Shown piece after piece: positions 1 through 8,687 of a stretch of DNA of 11,703 nucleotides. Source of the DNA: Chloroflexi bacterium RBG_16_48_8 (GTDB taxonomy: Bacteria > Chloroflexota > Anaerolineae > Anaerolineales > E44-bin32); the NCBI GenBank assembly GCA_001795115.1, contig MGNI01000072.1, forward strand, positions 5,079 to 16,781. Reading direction: 5' to 3'. The position numbers and the translations under genes are program-made. Positions within the stretch are counted from its first letter, which is position 1, and each line of letters opens with the position of its first letter. The notes beneath the pieces are model-generated. The model was given only the letters and a program-made list of their open reading frames with translations. It ran no database searches and had not been told where the DNA came from.

Positions 1-2298
1 TACGTTTCTTGACCTTGGCAAGGCTTGGTGGAGGGACGAGGGAAGGAATAACATCGGCGGGAGGCGAAGGCGCATGCATTTCGGCTGTTGGCACGGGTGG
101 ACCAGACGATTCCCCCAACCATCTGCTCTCCACATGCCGATCGACAACCTCGCTGCTGCACTCCTGACAGCGATCCTCGGCATCCAAATGGACCACGGCA
201 TGGCAATTCATGCAGTAGCCTTTCACCGTGATCTCGAAGGCTGTCCGGCAGTAGCGGCAAATCCTGGCTTCAAGCTTGATCTGCTCGGCACATGAGGGGC
301 ATTTCTTCATATCGGCGGTTTCCGCCACAACCTTGGCACCCTCTGGAGGAGGAGCAGGCATGGGCGCTTCTATGTGTTCCGTCGGCGACCAGGCAGCGAC
401 AATCTCACGGGCCTGTTGTTCGGCCTCGGGTGTGAACCAAACCGTTTGGGCGTAGCGTTGTGCCTCGCGATAGGCAGCTTCGGCTTTTTCCACATCACCC
501 TTAGCCTGATAGATAAGGGAGAGATAGAAATGGGCTTTCCAAAAGCCTCCCGGGTCGAGATTGACACTTTGCAGGAGATGTCCAAAAGCCGTGTCGATAT
601 CTTTGTTCTGGATTAGATGGAACTCGCCGATGGCTCCATGCACAGTGGACTGTTCCTTCTCCGGGAGCCCTTCGGCAACGGCTTCCTCCAGTGTGCTTAA
701 TGCGCCGGAAAGATTTCCTGATTGGAAGAGCTTAAACGACAGATCATAGGCCTGCTGCCAGGGCTGTGACGCTTCCTCTGCGCGGGGCTGTCGAGTCTCA
801 AGATACGCTTTGACCTTGGCGACATCGATTTGATGCTCGTCGTATGTTGCCGTGAACTGGACAGGAAGATCCCTGCCGCCCCCATAAACAATCGGCGATG
901 GTGGCAGAGGGGCGCCCTCATGGGTCGAGCCTTGCTCTCCAAACCAGATCCACTCGTTAAAGTCTTTTTGAGGTGTTGTGTGCCACTCCGCAACCAGAGC
1001 CCCACAATGGGGACAGAAGGTCCTTGGGCGGAAAGTGCCGCCCATGGGCTCGTTGTAGGGTTTGGATCCAGGGGTGTTTTGCTGCCGGAAGGATTCTTCC
1101 CAGGCGAAGGTTTGATCACAACGGGCACATATTGGTTGAGTTGAGCTTGATGGCGCAGGCACTACCAGGGGCGGGGTTAGATCTTGCTGCACCTTTAGTG
1201 GGGTGGACGGGAGATCAACCTTAAGGGAAGTCTCCTTTTCCTTCCTTTGCTGGCGTCGTGTCTTCAGTTTCGTAAATAGCCACAATACAAAGGTCGCAAG
1301 GACAAATGTCCCTGCGGTGATGAGGAAGAAACGCACATTGCCTTCGTTCAGGGCCTGGGCCAGCTCGCCCCGGGGATTGATGAGGGTATGGTAGAAGAGG
1401 AAGGTCACACCTACAAGCGCAACCAGCCAAAGCCCGCGTCGGCGTTGTCGCAGAGATTGTCCCAGGCTGCCTGGAAAGCCGAGCAACTGAATGAAGATGT
1501 TCTCCAGGGCAACAGCAAAGATCACAAGGAGAAAGCCCTCCAGCCCCCCAATGGCATTGGCTAACCCTTCCGATAGCTGTTTGCGCTGCAACCAAGCGGT
1601 TAAGGCGGTCGGCACCCAAATGCCGAGACCGATGGCTGTAAGAGTGATGGCGGAGATACGCTGCATGCGGGTTCGAGTGGGTTGATCGAGCAGGTCCTCC
1701 TCCAGTTCGAACGCCTCGGGTGTTCCGAACATCAAACCCGGAACCAGTTTCAGAATTCGAGAAATTGCGGTGGAGAGCATGGCAACAAAGATATGGGTTG
1801 GTTTGACCGTCAAATCACCTGGGAGCTTTAAACGTCTGGCGGCACGCCACTGCATGAGGTCATCCGCCAGCCCCACGATCCCATACGCAAAAGTCATTTC
1901 TAAAAAGAGCACCATCCCGGTCAGGGTAAGGGGCTTCCAGGATCGATCCAGGAGCGAGAATATGAGTCCATAGAAGAGCACCACTCCGATCAATTTAAGC
2001 ACATCCAGTAGAGACAGGCCTCGAAGCCTGCTGGCTAACAAGGCATTGAGCCGTTCCTGCAGACGAGCGATCCACCGGAAAGGCTTGCGACCGAGATGCA
2101 AGAGAGCCTCATTCTGCGCCAGGAGTTGTGTGAAGACCTCGGCTGCGATGGCGAAGGGGAGCATCATCAAGGTTGCCAAAGCTAAGTTTGTTCCGACCAC
2201 AGCAGGTTCGGTGGAGACATCCAAAGGAGTAGGGATGTAGGTGGTCAACTCGGGCACGAGCGGACCCGATTGGCGGAAGCCGGCAGCAGGCACTGCCC

Positions 2299-4432
2299 CG
2301 AGTTCCATCACCGCGACCGGCTCCTTGCTGATCAAGTTGTCATTCCCCAATTGGCCCAGCCCATTGTTCCCCCAGCATTTGACCTCTCCATCCCTGGTTA
2401 GGGCGCAGGTGTGCATGGCACCGGTCGAAACGGCAAGGATATTTTTGTTTAACCCGGCAACCTCAAGAGGGGTGTTTACAATTTCACCAGTATCGCTGCC
2501 GATTTGCCCGTAGAGGTTTGATCCCCAGCATGCCACGCTTCCCTCTTCCGTCAAGGCGCAGGTGTGTTCGTATCCGGCATCGATGGATTGGACAGTGGAC
2601 AAACCGGTTACTTGGACCGCTGTGTCATGGTAATCGGTGGTGCTGTTCCCCAATTGGCCAGATTGATTGTCTCCCCAACACCACACGCTCCCCTCCGCAG
2701 CAAGCGCGCATGTGTGGAGATGGCCTGCAGCAAGGTCTGTGGCGGGTTCTGTAAATACGCTTACTTTCACGGGGGTGAAATGATCCTCTGTTGTCCCATC
2801 CCCCAGCACCCCGGCGATGTTATTCCCCCAGCAATAGATATCCCCTTGTGCTGTGAGGGCACAGGTATGCCAATCGCCAGCCGAAATGGAGATCACATTG
2901 TCGTTCAAACCTCTTGGCTGGATGGGAGTGCTGCTGTCCTCCGTGCTGCCATCTCCAAGGGTCCCATTGAAGTTTCTTCCCCAACAGGCAACCGTGCCTG
3001 TGGACATCAAGGCACAGGTATGATCCGCTCCAGTTGATAATGCAGTCACATCAATGGTTAAGCCTATGACGTCAACGGGTTCTTCGCGATCCTCGTTTGT
3101 GCCATCGCCTAATTGGCCAAACAGGTTGTCTCCCCAACATTTGACTCCTCCGCCTTCGGTTAAACCGCAGGCGTGGCCTTCTCCAACAGCAAGGGTGATG
3201 ACCCTATCTGCAAATGTTCCCACATCCTGCGGGAGGCCGACGTTCCTCTCTACGCCGTAAATCAACTGATAGCCAGATCCAAAGGAATCTGGGAGCCCCC
3301 AGCACTTCACCCCACCAGACTCCATGGCGGCACAGGTGCTTGCCTCTCCTGCATCTATCACTGTAACTTCGCTGTCCAGACCGACCACGTCGACGGGAGA
3401 AGGCTGACTGGCATCCATAGGGCCATCCCCCAGTAAACCTTCCCGATGCAAGCCCCAGCATTCAACAGCACCATCCTCATATAGGGCGCAACTGTGGGCT
3501 GCTCCTGCGGCCAGTGCTACAACATTCCCCTTAAGTCCTTTCACTTTGGTAGGTTCGAGGCGATCCTGGCCCGTCCCGTCGCCGAGTTGTCCAAAAGCGT
3601 TCCATCCCCAGCAGAAGACCTCACCCTCAACCAGTGCACAGGTATGACCCGCGCCTGCGACCAAGGCGCTAACCGGACCAGAAAGACCTTTGACTTCTAC
3701 CGGTGTGGATTGCAGTTGGACGCGGTTCCCATCCCCTAGCTGTCCCATCTGGTTACCGCCCCAGCAGAAGATACGATTCTCCTTGACGGCGCAGGTGTGC
3801 ATGGGTCCCACGGTGAGAGCGGTCACCCCGGAACTCAGTCCCGCGACGTCGATTGGTCCATAGTCGCGGGTTCCTGACCCCAGCATGAAGGACGCCCCCC
3901 AACATTTCACGCCCCCTTCGGTCGTTAGGGCGCAGGTATGGAGGTCCCCTGCGTCGATAGCCTGAACACCGCTGGACAAACCCTGAACGTTTACAGGTGT
4001 GAGACTGTCCTCATTGGTCCCATCACCCAGGCGTTGGTAGTTATTGAAGCCCTAGCATTGGACACCGCCGCTTTGGGTCAATGCACAGGTGTGGGATTCG
4101 CCGGCGGCGATGGCGATCGCTTTTTCAGCCAGACCAACGACTTCCACGGGGGTGAGACGATTTTCTGTGGTGCCATCTCCCAGTTGCCCGTTGAAGTTGT
4201 GTCCCCAGCATTTGCCGACGCCGCTGTCTGTCACAGCACAGGTGTGTCCCTCGCTGGCAGAAAGATAAAGGACATCTCCCTCCAATTGAAGCACATCGAC
4301 TGGCACAGTGCTGTGGTTCGTTGTCCCATCGCCCAATTGACCGGAGGAGTTGTAGCCCCAGCATTTTACGTCTCCCTCCTGCGTTATGATGCAGGTGTGG
4401 GCGATACCCGCTGTAATGGCTGTGACATTTTT
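2299..4432 (-). repeat. 14 tandem RCC1-type protein repeats (about 50 codons each)
   Basis: On the minus strand the pattern AG-x-x-H-T-C-A-L-x(4-6)-G-x-V-x-C-W-G-x-N-x-x-G-Q-L-G-D-G-T recurs 14 times at a spacing of about 150 bases. The DNA copies have diverged but the protein pattern is kept. Fourteen units match two seven-bladed RCC1 propellers in length. Unit 3 has TAG instead of the Trp codon. Units 4 and 8 have lost the usual GQLGDG turn (they read MLGSG and SFGSG). The Cys of HTC and the Cys of CWG recur in almost every blade and could pair as disulfides outside the cell (inference). Confidence 0.9.
4052..4054 (-). other. Premature TAG replacing the conserved Trp of RCC1 unit 3
   Basis: The other thirteen units read Cys-Trp-Gly at this place (TGC TGG GG). 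Here the minus strand reads TGC TAG GG, a single G-to-A change of the Trp codon. The reading frame is open on both sides. Confidence 0.9.
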
Positions 4433-4498
4433 GATTGGGTGTAGGGCTTCTATTGAAATGGATTCCGGTGTTGGAGTGGGTTGGTCGTCCTGAAATTG

Positions 4499-4501
4499 TC
4501 A
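4499..4501 (-). other. In-frame TGA between signal peptide and first RCC1 unit
   Basis: The signal-peptide segment ending ...SAFRSSPT runs in the same frame as the downstream linker QFQDDQPTPTPES and the first RCC1 unit, with TGA between them. The lost residue cannot be told. No Cys motif or SECIS-like hairpin follows, so selenocysteine insertion is unlikely. Confidence 0.85.
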
Positions 4502-4825
4502 GGTTGGGGAGGAGCGAAAGGCGCTTATCACCAGAACGAGTAATAACAGGCCGAAGGGCCATAGCAGCTTTTGGAAGCGGTGCATTGGCGTTGCTCCAGT
4601 GGAGAATATTGTTACCCATCCACTGCGGATCGAAGGGTTAAACCGACCCCTCAATATGTTCATCCGCTGACGTGTGATCGGCAACAGCCTCTCCTATCAT
4701 GTTGGCATGCTCATGTTATTCTTGAAAAATTGAGTGATCATCAGAAGATGCATGCAAACTGCCCATGTTAAGGCCATATTATGTTGTTTGGGGATAATGG
4801 ATCCTTCACGTCCCAAGTTGGAGGC

Positions 4826-4855
4826 AGAATAGCAGCCAAGATCGCTCAAATTCAA
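4826..4855 (-). promoter_or_regulatory. Candidate promoter of the RCC1 gene
   Basis: The minus strand reads TTGAAT (4855-4850), an 18-base spacer, then TATTCT (4831-4826), a fair match to a sigma-70 type -35/-10 pair. It points at the RCC1 gene and would leave a leader of about 235 bases. The call rests on the match and position only. Confidence 0.3.
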
Positions 4856-4887
4856 ATCAATTGATTCGATGATAGAACCAATTGATT
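4855..4887. promoter_or_regulatory. 12-bp perfect palindrome plus a near-copy 21 bp away (candidate operator)
   Basis: AATCAATTGATT at 4855-4866 is a perfect palindrome. A near-copy (AACCAATTGATT, one mismatch) ends at 4887, 21 bp further, about two helical turns. The pair lies immediately upstream of the candidate -35 box on the minus strand, a usual position for a dimeric regulator. AT-rich chance occurrence is possible. Confidence 0.3.
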
Positions 4888-4930
4888 ATTTTGTCTATAG
4901 ATTGCCGTAGCGAGCGGAAGACTCTGTCTT

Positions 4931-5977
4931 TTAGTCCGTCGTTTCCCGCCAGCCTAACTCGGCGATGACAGGTCGGTGATCAGAGCCAGCGAAGTCTCCC
5001 GACTTCGTTCGCAGGCATACAAATTCATCTGAATGAAGAACATAATCTATTCGCCATAGAGCCAGGCCTGTACTTGGAAATCGCGCGAAGGAGAAGCCCA
5101 TACCCCATCCGCACTGGCGATGTGCATCCTCCAGGGTGCGCCTCAGGAACTTGTATTCCTCTTCTTGATCGGTGAAGTTGAGATCTCCGATGACCAGGAT
5201 CGGACCTTTAACCCGTTCCATGCGCCACAGGATTTCTTGAATCGCAATTTCGAAACCCTCTGTTCTGAAACTTGTTGGTAGGCGGAGGGGTAAGCCGAGG
5301 ATGTACTTACCCTGTAGAGGAGGCGAAGGCGGGTGGACGTTGAAGATGTTCACCTCTTCTCCCTCAATCTCCACGACAAGATGCTGTGCCCAGGGTCCCG
5401 GAATGCCATAAATGCTGCCCAAGCGAAATGCCTGGGATTGAAGGATGGGATATCGGCTGAAAAATCCAATGCCGGGATGGATTCTGTAGTACGGGTAACT
5501 ATCTGCAAGCCGGTTTTCAAGCGCTTGGACAAGGGGCGGGCTGGATTCATGGATGCTCAAGAGGTCCGGGTCGTGGGTTTGAATCTCTGAAGCGATTTGG
5601 TCGAATTGAACATTGCCTTCCCACACATTGTAGGTCATGACCACGAAAGGGTCCCCCGTTGTCCGAACGGGTAATCGAGGCAGGTAGAGCTCGCCATACG
5701 TCAAAAGGAAGAGAGGCAGGGGAAGGATGAGTAGGAGGGTTTTAATACGGGAGCGCAGTAGGATGGCCAAAGGGAGAAGCATGACCAAGGGAATAAATAG
5801 CCAGGGTAGGACATAATGAAGCGCCTGGATAAACCAGAGCTTGGTTTGGGATAACTCGCGTATCACATAGTAGGCCAGGATAAACCCTACGGTGAGTGGA
5901 ATGAGGATATTCAGGCCTGCCAGGACAAGCCGTTTCAGGAATCCAGGTTGTGATGGAGCAGGGGATTCGATTGACAT
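4931..5977 (-). CDS. Membrane-anchored endonuclease/exonuclease/phosphatase (EEP) family protein, 348 aa
   Basis: Three hydrophobic segments lie at about residues 18-40, 52-75 and 78-96, followed by a complete EEP-type metal-dependent phosphoesterase domain (about 110-345). Family motifs are MTYNVWEGN (Asn117), IHES (Glu144), GDLNFT (Asp265, Asn267), RIDYVLHS (Asp311) and GSDHRPV (Asp333, His334), so the active-site set looks intact. The catalytic domain would be tethered to the membrane after the third segment. The family hydrolyses phosphodiester or phosphomonoester bonds in DNA, lipids or inositides; the substrate here cannot be told. I chose ATG 5977 because GGAAAGG lies five bases upstream; a 41-codon extension to 6100 lacks such support. 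The gene ends with TAA. It precedes the RCC1 gene on the same strand, but the 345-base gap argues against a tight operon. Confidence 0.88.
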   Translation of the reverse strand: MSIESPAPSQPGFLKRLVLAGLNILIPLTVGFILAYYVIRELSQTKLWFIQALHYVLPWLFIPLVMLLPLAILLRSRIKTLLLILPLPLFLLTYGELYLPRLPVRTTGDPFVVMTYNVWEGNVQFDQIASEIQTHDPDLLSIHESSPPLVQALENRLADSYPYYRIHPGIGFFSRYPILQSQAFRLGSIYGIPGPWAQHLVVEIEGEEVNIFNVHPPSPPLQGKYILGLPLRLPTSFRTEGFEIAIQEILWRMERVKGPILVIGDLNFTDQEEEYKFLRRTLEDAHRQCGWGMGFSFARFPSTGLALWRIDYVLHSDEFVCLRTKSGDFAGSDHRPVIAELGWRETTD

Positions 5978-6485
5978 GGATACCTTTCCAGGCTGATATG
6001 TATTTACCTTCCCAAGCAATCCTCGCTGACAAATTCTACATCTTGTTAGTAACAGCGCAATCCTTTCAAGATAGACAATGAGATCGAATGTCCAGCACAT
6101 GACGGATGAAAGGTTCGTTATCCGTTTTAACGTATCTCCGTTAATCGAGTGCCTTTTGATAGGTTGACGGGTTGATGCAGAACCCTTGGAACGAAAGAGT
6201 TTTTACATCTTTTTACACAAGATGTGGGCGTAAGTGTGAGACACGGTTGGCGCAGGTACCCTGTCAAAGGATTTTTCCGATCATGTACTCGATCACATTC
6301 AGCCACCCCGACCCGTTGTGGAATCGCGCATTTATCATAGTTCCGATCCAGATAAGGCTCAATGGAAGCATCTCTATAGAGTTTTATCTTTGGAGGATGT
6401 CCAACCTGATTTTTAAAATGGACCTTCAATCCCGGGATACTGTCTCAATGTTCCTGGCGTATCTCCTTGCGAGATCATGATCATA

Positions 6486-6516
6486 GGAGAAGGACTCATG
6501 AAATCACATCTTCTCC
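6486..6516 (+). promoter_or_regulatory. Inverted repeat covering a Shine-Dalgarno-like sequence
   Basis: GGAGAAG (6486-6492) is perfectly complementary to CTTCTCC (6510-6516), with a 17-base loop that holds an ATG at 6498. If transcribed, the ribosome-binding sequence would be paired away. The 22-codon frame that starts there (6498-6566) is listed separately. Confidence 0.25.
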
Positions 6517-6566
6517 CCAATGATCACGTGCTACAATCCAGGCATGATCAGCCAGATAGAGGGTGA
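6498..6566 (+). CDS. Possible 22-codon small ORF (leader peptide candidate)
   Basis: ATG 6498 has GGAG eight bases upstream and runs 22 codons to TGA (MKSHLLPNDHVLQ...). I do not recognise the peptide. Its only support is the ribosome-binding-like sequence and the hairpin that would mask it. It lies about 380 bases before the serine hydrolase gene, so control of that gene is doubtful. Most likely a chance frame. Confidence 0.12.
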   Translation: MKSHLLPNDHVLQSRHDQPDRG

Positions 6567-6943
6567 TGAATGGAAATGGACTTTGATCTCAAGGTTAGAG
6601 ATAGCCACAAAGCGTTTCAGGATTGAGGTAGGGGATGGGGATCGAACAGTTCCCTTTGTTGTTTTAGATCGAGTGCAATTTGAGCTTGGAACTCGTAAGG
6701 GCGAGTACTCAGGGATTGAGAGCGAAGCCGTTGAAGATAAAGATACGGGGTTCGGATTTCTTGAACGGACCCACTCTCCATGTCTTTACCTGTCTGGGGA
6801 TCGGATGCCTCCTTGTTTAAATCAGGGGCATTTGCGATTTCTGCATGGAAAATCCTATGGAGTTGAACGGTAAATCGGACCACTTATCAAGCAGGTTACC
6901 GAGACGAAGAAGCCTGACATGAGACAGGAAAGGAGTTGACCAA

Positions 6944-8320
6944 ATGAACGTTTCTACATTGGAGGCTTTCATCTTTGAGAAGCTTTCGGAGACGAAACTA
7001 CCAGGCCTCAGTGTGGCTCTTGTAAAGGGCGATGAAATCCTATGGAAAAGGGGTTTTGGCTTCAGAGATCTTTCCTGTGGTCTTGCGGCAACCCCTCATA
7101 CGCTTTACGCCATTGCGTCGGTGACGAAATCCTTCACATCTATCGCCATGATGCAGCTTATGGAGCAAGGCAAGCTGAGTCTGGAGGATCCTATCGATGT
7201 CCATATTCCCTATAGCCTCAAATCAGAAGGGGAGCCGGTGAGGATATGGCATTTAATGAGCCATTCCTCCGGCATTCCTGCTTTGGCTTATGCCGAAAGC
7301 GTGATTCGATCGGTGATCGGTGCCGGGGAGCATTGGCTTCCCATCGGAAGCTATTCCGATATGCTCACGTTCATGCAGGAGGCCGAAGATTGGGCCATCT
7401 CCAGACCGGGTGAAAGATGGTTTTACCTCAATGAGGGATACGTCCTTTTGGGTTCGATTATCGAGAAATGTTCGGGATTGCCTTATCAGGAGTATGTCAG
7501 GAAGCACATTCTCAAACCGCTCGGGATGGAGCGCAGTTTCTTTGAGAAAAAGGAGGTGGAGAGCGATCAAGACGCGGCCACGCCTTATATCATCACAAGA
7601 GATGGCGAAAGAAAACCCTCCCTCTATCCTTTTGGTGCGATCTCCTCCGATGGAGGGATGATCAGCAATGTCATTGACCTGGCAAAATACGTGGCGATGT
7701 TTTTGGGTTGGGGGGAATACTCGGAAGCACGATTGCTCTCACGAGAGTCTGTGGAGGCTATGCAGGTCGCTCGCGTAAGGACTCCCCTGGAAGGTTCGTT
7801 CGGCGAGATCGGATATGGCTATGGATTGGGGGTTGTACCAGATTTTTACGGTCGCAAGTTGATCGGCCACGGGGGCAATGTGGGGGTTGCAACAGCCTAC
7901 ATTGCATTTGTACCGGAGGAAAATGTCGGTATTGCTCTCTTGGCGAACGGTGAGGGTTATCCGATGAGCAACATTGGTATGTTTGGTCTGGCTATGATGC
8001 TAGGAGAGGATCCAGAAAGCCTTCCTTTTGTATTCAGGGAGCGGGCACTCACAGATCTGGAAGGTACCTACGAGACCTATAAGGGGACGATGCAAGCCCT
8101 GGTGAAGAAGAGGGGGGACTTTCTGGTGATTGAGATCAAAGACAAATACACCGATGCCATTGTTCCCCTGATCCCTGAAAAATTAGGGAAAAACATCAGG
8201 ACCTTCTACACACTTGTAAACAGCAACAAACTCCCGGTGGAGTTCAGGGTGCGAAAAAATCAAACAGATCTGATCTACGAGAGGTACTACATGAAAAAAA
8301 CCGGGAAATTAACTTTGTAA
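6944..8320 (+). CDS. Serine hydrolase, class C beta-lactamase / penicillin-binding protein fold, 458 aa
   Basis: The catalytic domain spans about residues 5-355 and carries the three motifs of the Beta-lactamase (PF00144) family. These are S-V-T-K (Ser59 nucleophile, Lys62) in ASVTKSFTSIA, Y-L-N (Tyr161, Asn163), and H-G-G (309-311) in GHGGNVGVATAY. A tail of about 90 residues after the fold resembles the extra C-terminal region of many esterase-like members. There is no signal peptide or membrane segment, so it is probably cytoplasmic. That makes an esterase, peptidase or amide hydrolase more likely than an antibiotic-resistance lactamase; the substrate is unknown. ATG 6944 has a strong AGGAAAGGAG (6926-6935) eight bases upstream, and the gene ends with TAA. 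It seems to be a single-gene unit: 366 bases separate it from the selenoprotein gene. Confidence 0.92.
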   Translation: MNVSTLEAFIFEKLSETKLPGLSVALVKGDEILWKRGFGFRDLSCGLAATPHTLYAIASVTKSFTSIAMMQLMEQGKLSLEDPIDVHIPYSLKSEGEPVRIWHLMSHSSGIPALAYAESVIRSVIGAGEHWLPIGSYSDMLTFMQEAEDWAISRPGERWFYLNEGYVLLGSIIEKCSGLPYQEYVRKHILKPLGMERSFFEKKEVESDQDAATPYIITRDGERKPSLYPFGAISSDGGMISNVIDLAKYVAMFLGWGEYSEARLLSRESVEAMQVARVRTPLEGSFGEIGYGYGLGVVPDFYGRKLIGHGGNVGVATAYIAFVPEENVGIALLANGEGYPMSNIGMFGLAMMLGEDPESLPFVFRERALTDLEGTYETYKGTMQALVKKRGDFLVIEIKDKYTDAIVPLIPEKLGKNIRTFYTLVNSNKLPVEFRVRKNQTDLIYERYYMKKTGKLTL

Positions 8321-8323
8321 TTG

Positions 8324-8342
8324 CCCAAAAGGTCTTTTAGGG
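8324..8342 (+). terminator. Weak hairpin after the serine hydrolase gene
   Basis: CCCAAAA pairs with TTTT-A-GGG (one bulged A) around a GGTC loop, three bases after the stop codon. The following sequence is only moderately T-rich, so termination here is uncertain. Confidence 0.3.
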
Positions 8343-8674
8343 TTGTTGGATTAAGTTATGAGGCAACTCGAACGTTGATGCCAATCGGTTGAGGATCCAT
8401 TTGAAAGGGGTTCCACGGGCCAGCGCTCACCCCCCTCTTGGCTTTGCTCGGAATCTGCCTCTCAAGGCATCTTCTCTCTTGGCTTCTCAGGAGGGGCAAG
8501 GGAGGGATTGTGACAATGTTTCACCCTTGGGGGCTTGGGAGGGTCAGCAGAAAAAGGCACATCTGCACATGCAGGATCACAAGCTGGACAGGTAGGGTGA
8601 TTAAGCCTGTCGCATAACCTTTTTATTGGGATGGGTGTTTTCCTTGTCAACAGGAATGCGAGATGAAGGAGCAT

Positions 8675-8682
8675 AAGGGAGG
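8675..8682 (+). promoter_or_regulatory. Strong Shine-Dalgarno deciding a TTG start
   Basis: AAGGGAGG lies five bases before TTG 8688. No ATG nearby fits the frame as well, and the family N-terminus (VDSFKFLP) begins two codons later, which fixes TTG as the start. Confidence 0.75.
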
Positions 8683-8687
8683 AAGCC

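Larger units (their letters stand above)
1..4585 (-). pseudogene. Giant RCC1-repeat / multi-TM / zinc-ribbon protein with two in-frame stops, 3' end outside window
   Basis: I read this frame codon by codon. From ATG 4585 it starts MHRFQKLL followed by a leucine-rich hydrophobic stretch typical of a signal peptide. Fourteen CWG-type RCC1 units follow (about 4432-2300), then about eight hydrophobic segments (roughly 2200-1270) and a basic stretch. A first zinc ribbon has CxxC pairs at 1129/1120 and 1015/1006. A helical TPR-like region lies at about 770-440, then a second ribbon (CPSC 301-290, CRYC 259-248), a third (CMNC 214-203, CQEC 169-158) and a Pro-rich tail that leaves the window open. 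Two in-frame stops break it: TGA 4499-4501 and TAG 4052-4054; the rest has none. The start is supported by GGAG eight bases upstream; TTG 4684 behind AGGAG is an alternative. RCC1 repeats form beta-propellers, so an outer sensor or scaffold with cytoplasmic zinc/TPR domains is inferred. It could be a true pseudogene, a strain-specific mutation, an assembly error, or read through. Confidence 0.75.
4586..4930. other. Intergenic spacer, likely control region of the RCC1 gene
   Basis: AT-rich spacer between the phosphatase-family gene and the RCC1 gene, both on the minus strand. It holds a candidate minus-strand promoter and a palindrome (listed separately). No ORF in it is convincing. Just past the phosphatase stop the minus strand can form a short hairpin (AAGAC/GTCTT, loop AGA), but no T-run follows, so I do not call a terminator. 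Confidence 0.5.
5978..6943. other. Long divergent intergenic region with inverted repeats, no convincing gene
   Basis: This spacer separates the minus-strand phosphatase-family gene from the plus-strand serine hydrolase, so it should hold both promoters. Open frames of up to about 117 codons exist on both strands (for example 6520-6873 plus and 6617-6883 minus), but they overlap each other and I recognise none. Visible structure includes a small hairpin (6205-6210 with 6220-6225), a 10-bp palindrome GATCATGATC (6473-6482) and a 7-bp inverted repeat over a ribosome-binding-like sequence (6486-6516). No tRNA fits. Confidence 0.5.
8321..8687. other. Intergenic spacer upstream of the selenoprotein gene
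   Basis: Begins with a weak terminator-like hairpin and contains purine-rich, G-rich stretches on the plus strand (around 8486-8550). Open frames on both strands (8389-8595 plus, 8462-8674 minus) overlap each other. The minus one would be Cys/Pro-rich, but lacks family recognition. No clear promoter or tRNA, including no selC-like gene, was seen. Confidence 0.45.

Noticed and set aside
3938..4444. 168-codon plus-strand ORF with repeated pattern
   Set aside because: It is the antisense of the RCC1 repeats; its periodicity mirrors the minus-strand coding repeat. The same holds for other plus-strand frames between 1 and 4585.
4499..4501. TGA in the RCC1 gene as a second selenocysteine codon
   Set aside because: No Cys nearby, position in a signal-peptide linker, and no SECIS-like hairpin in the following 50 bases of the minus strand.
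6617..6883. Minus-strand frame reading EIRTPYLYLQRLRSQSL, reminiscent of spurious translations antisense to tRNA genes
   Set aside because: I looked for a tRNA on the plus strand around 6700-6780; the T-arm and anticodon-arm stems do not pair, so no tRNA or tRNA remnant can be supported.
8510..8524. CRP/FNR-like site (GTGA-N7-TCAC) upstream of the selenoprotein gene
   Set aside because: Spacing and outer bases do not fit the usual TGTGA-N6-TCACA pattern, and no promoter is visible at a matching distance.
8462..8674. Cys/Pro-rich minus-strand ORF before the selenoprotein gene
   Set aside because: No family recognised; low-complexity composition follows from the purine-rich plus strand, and a plus-strand frame of similar length overlaps it.
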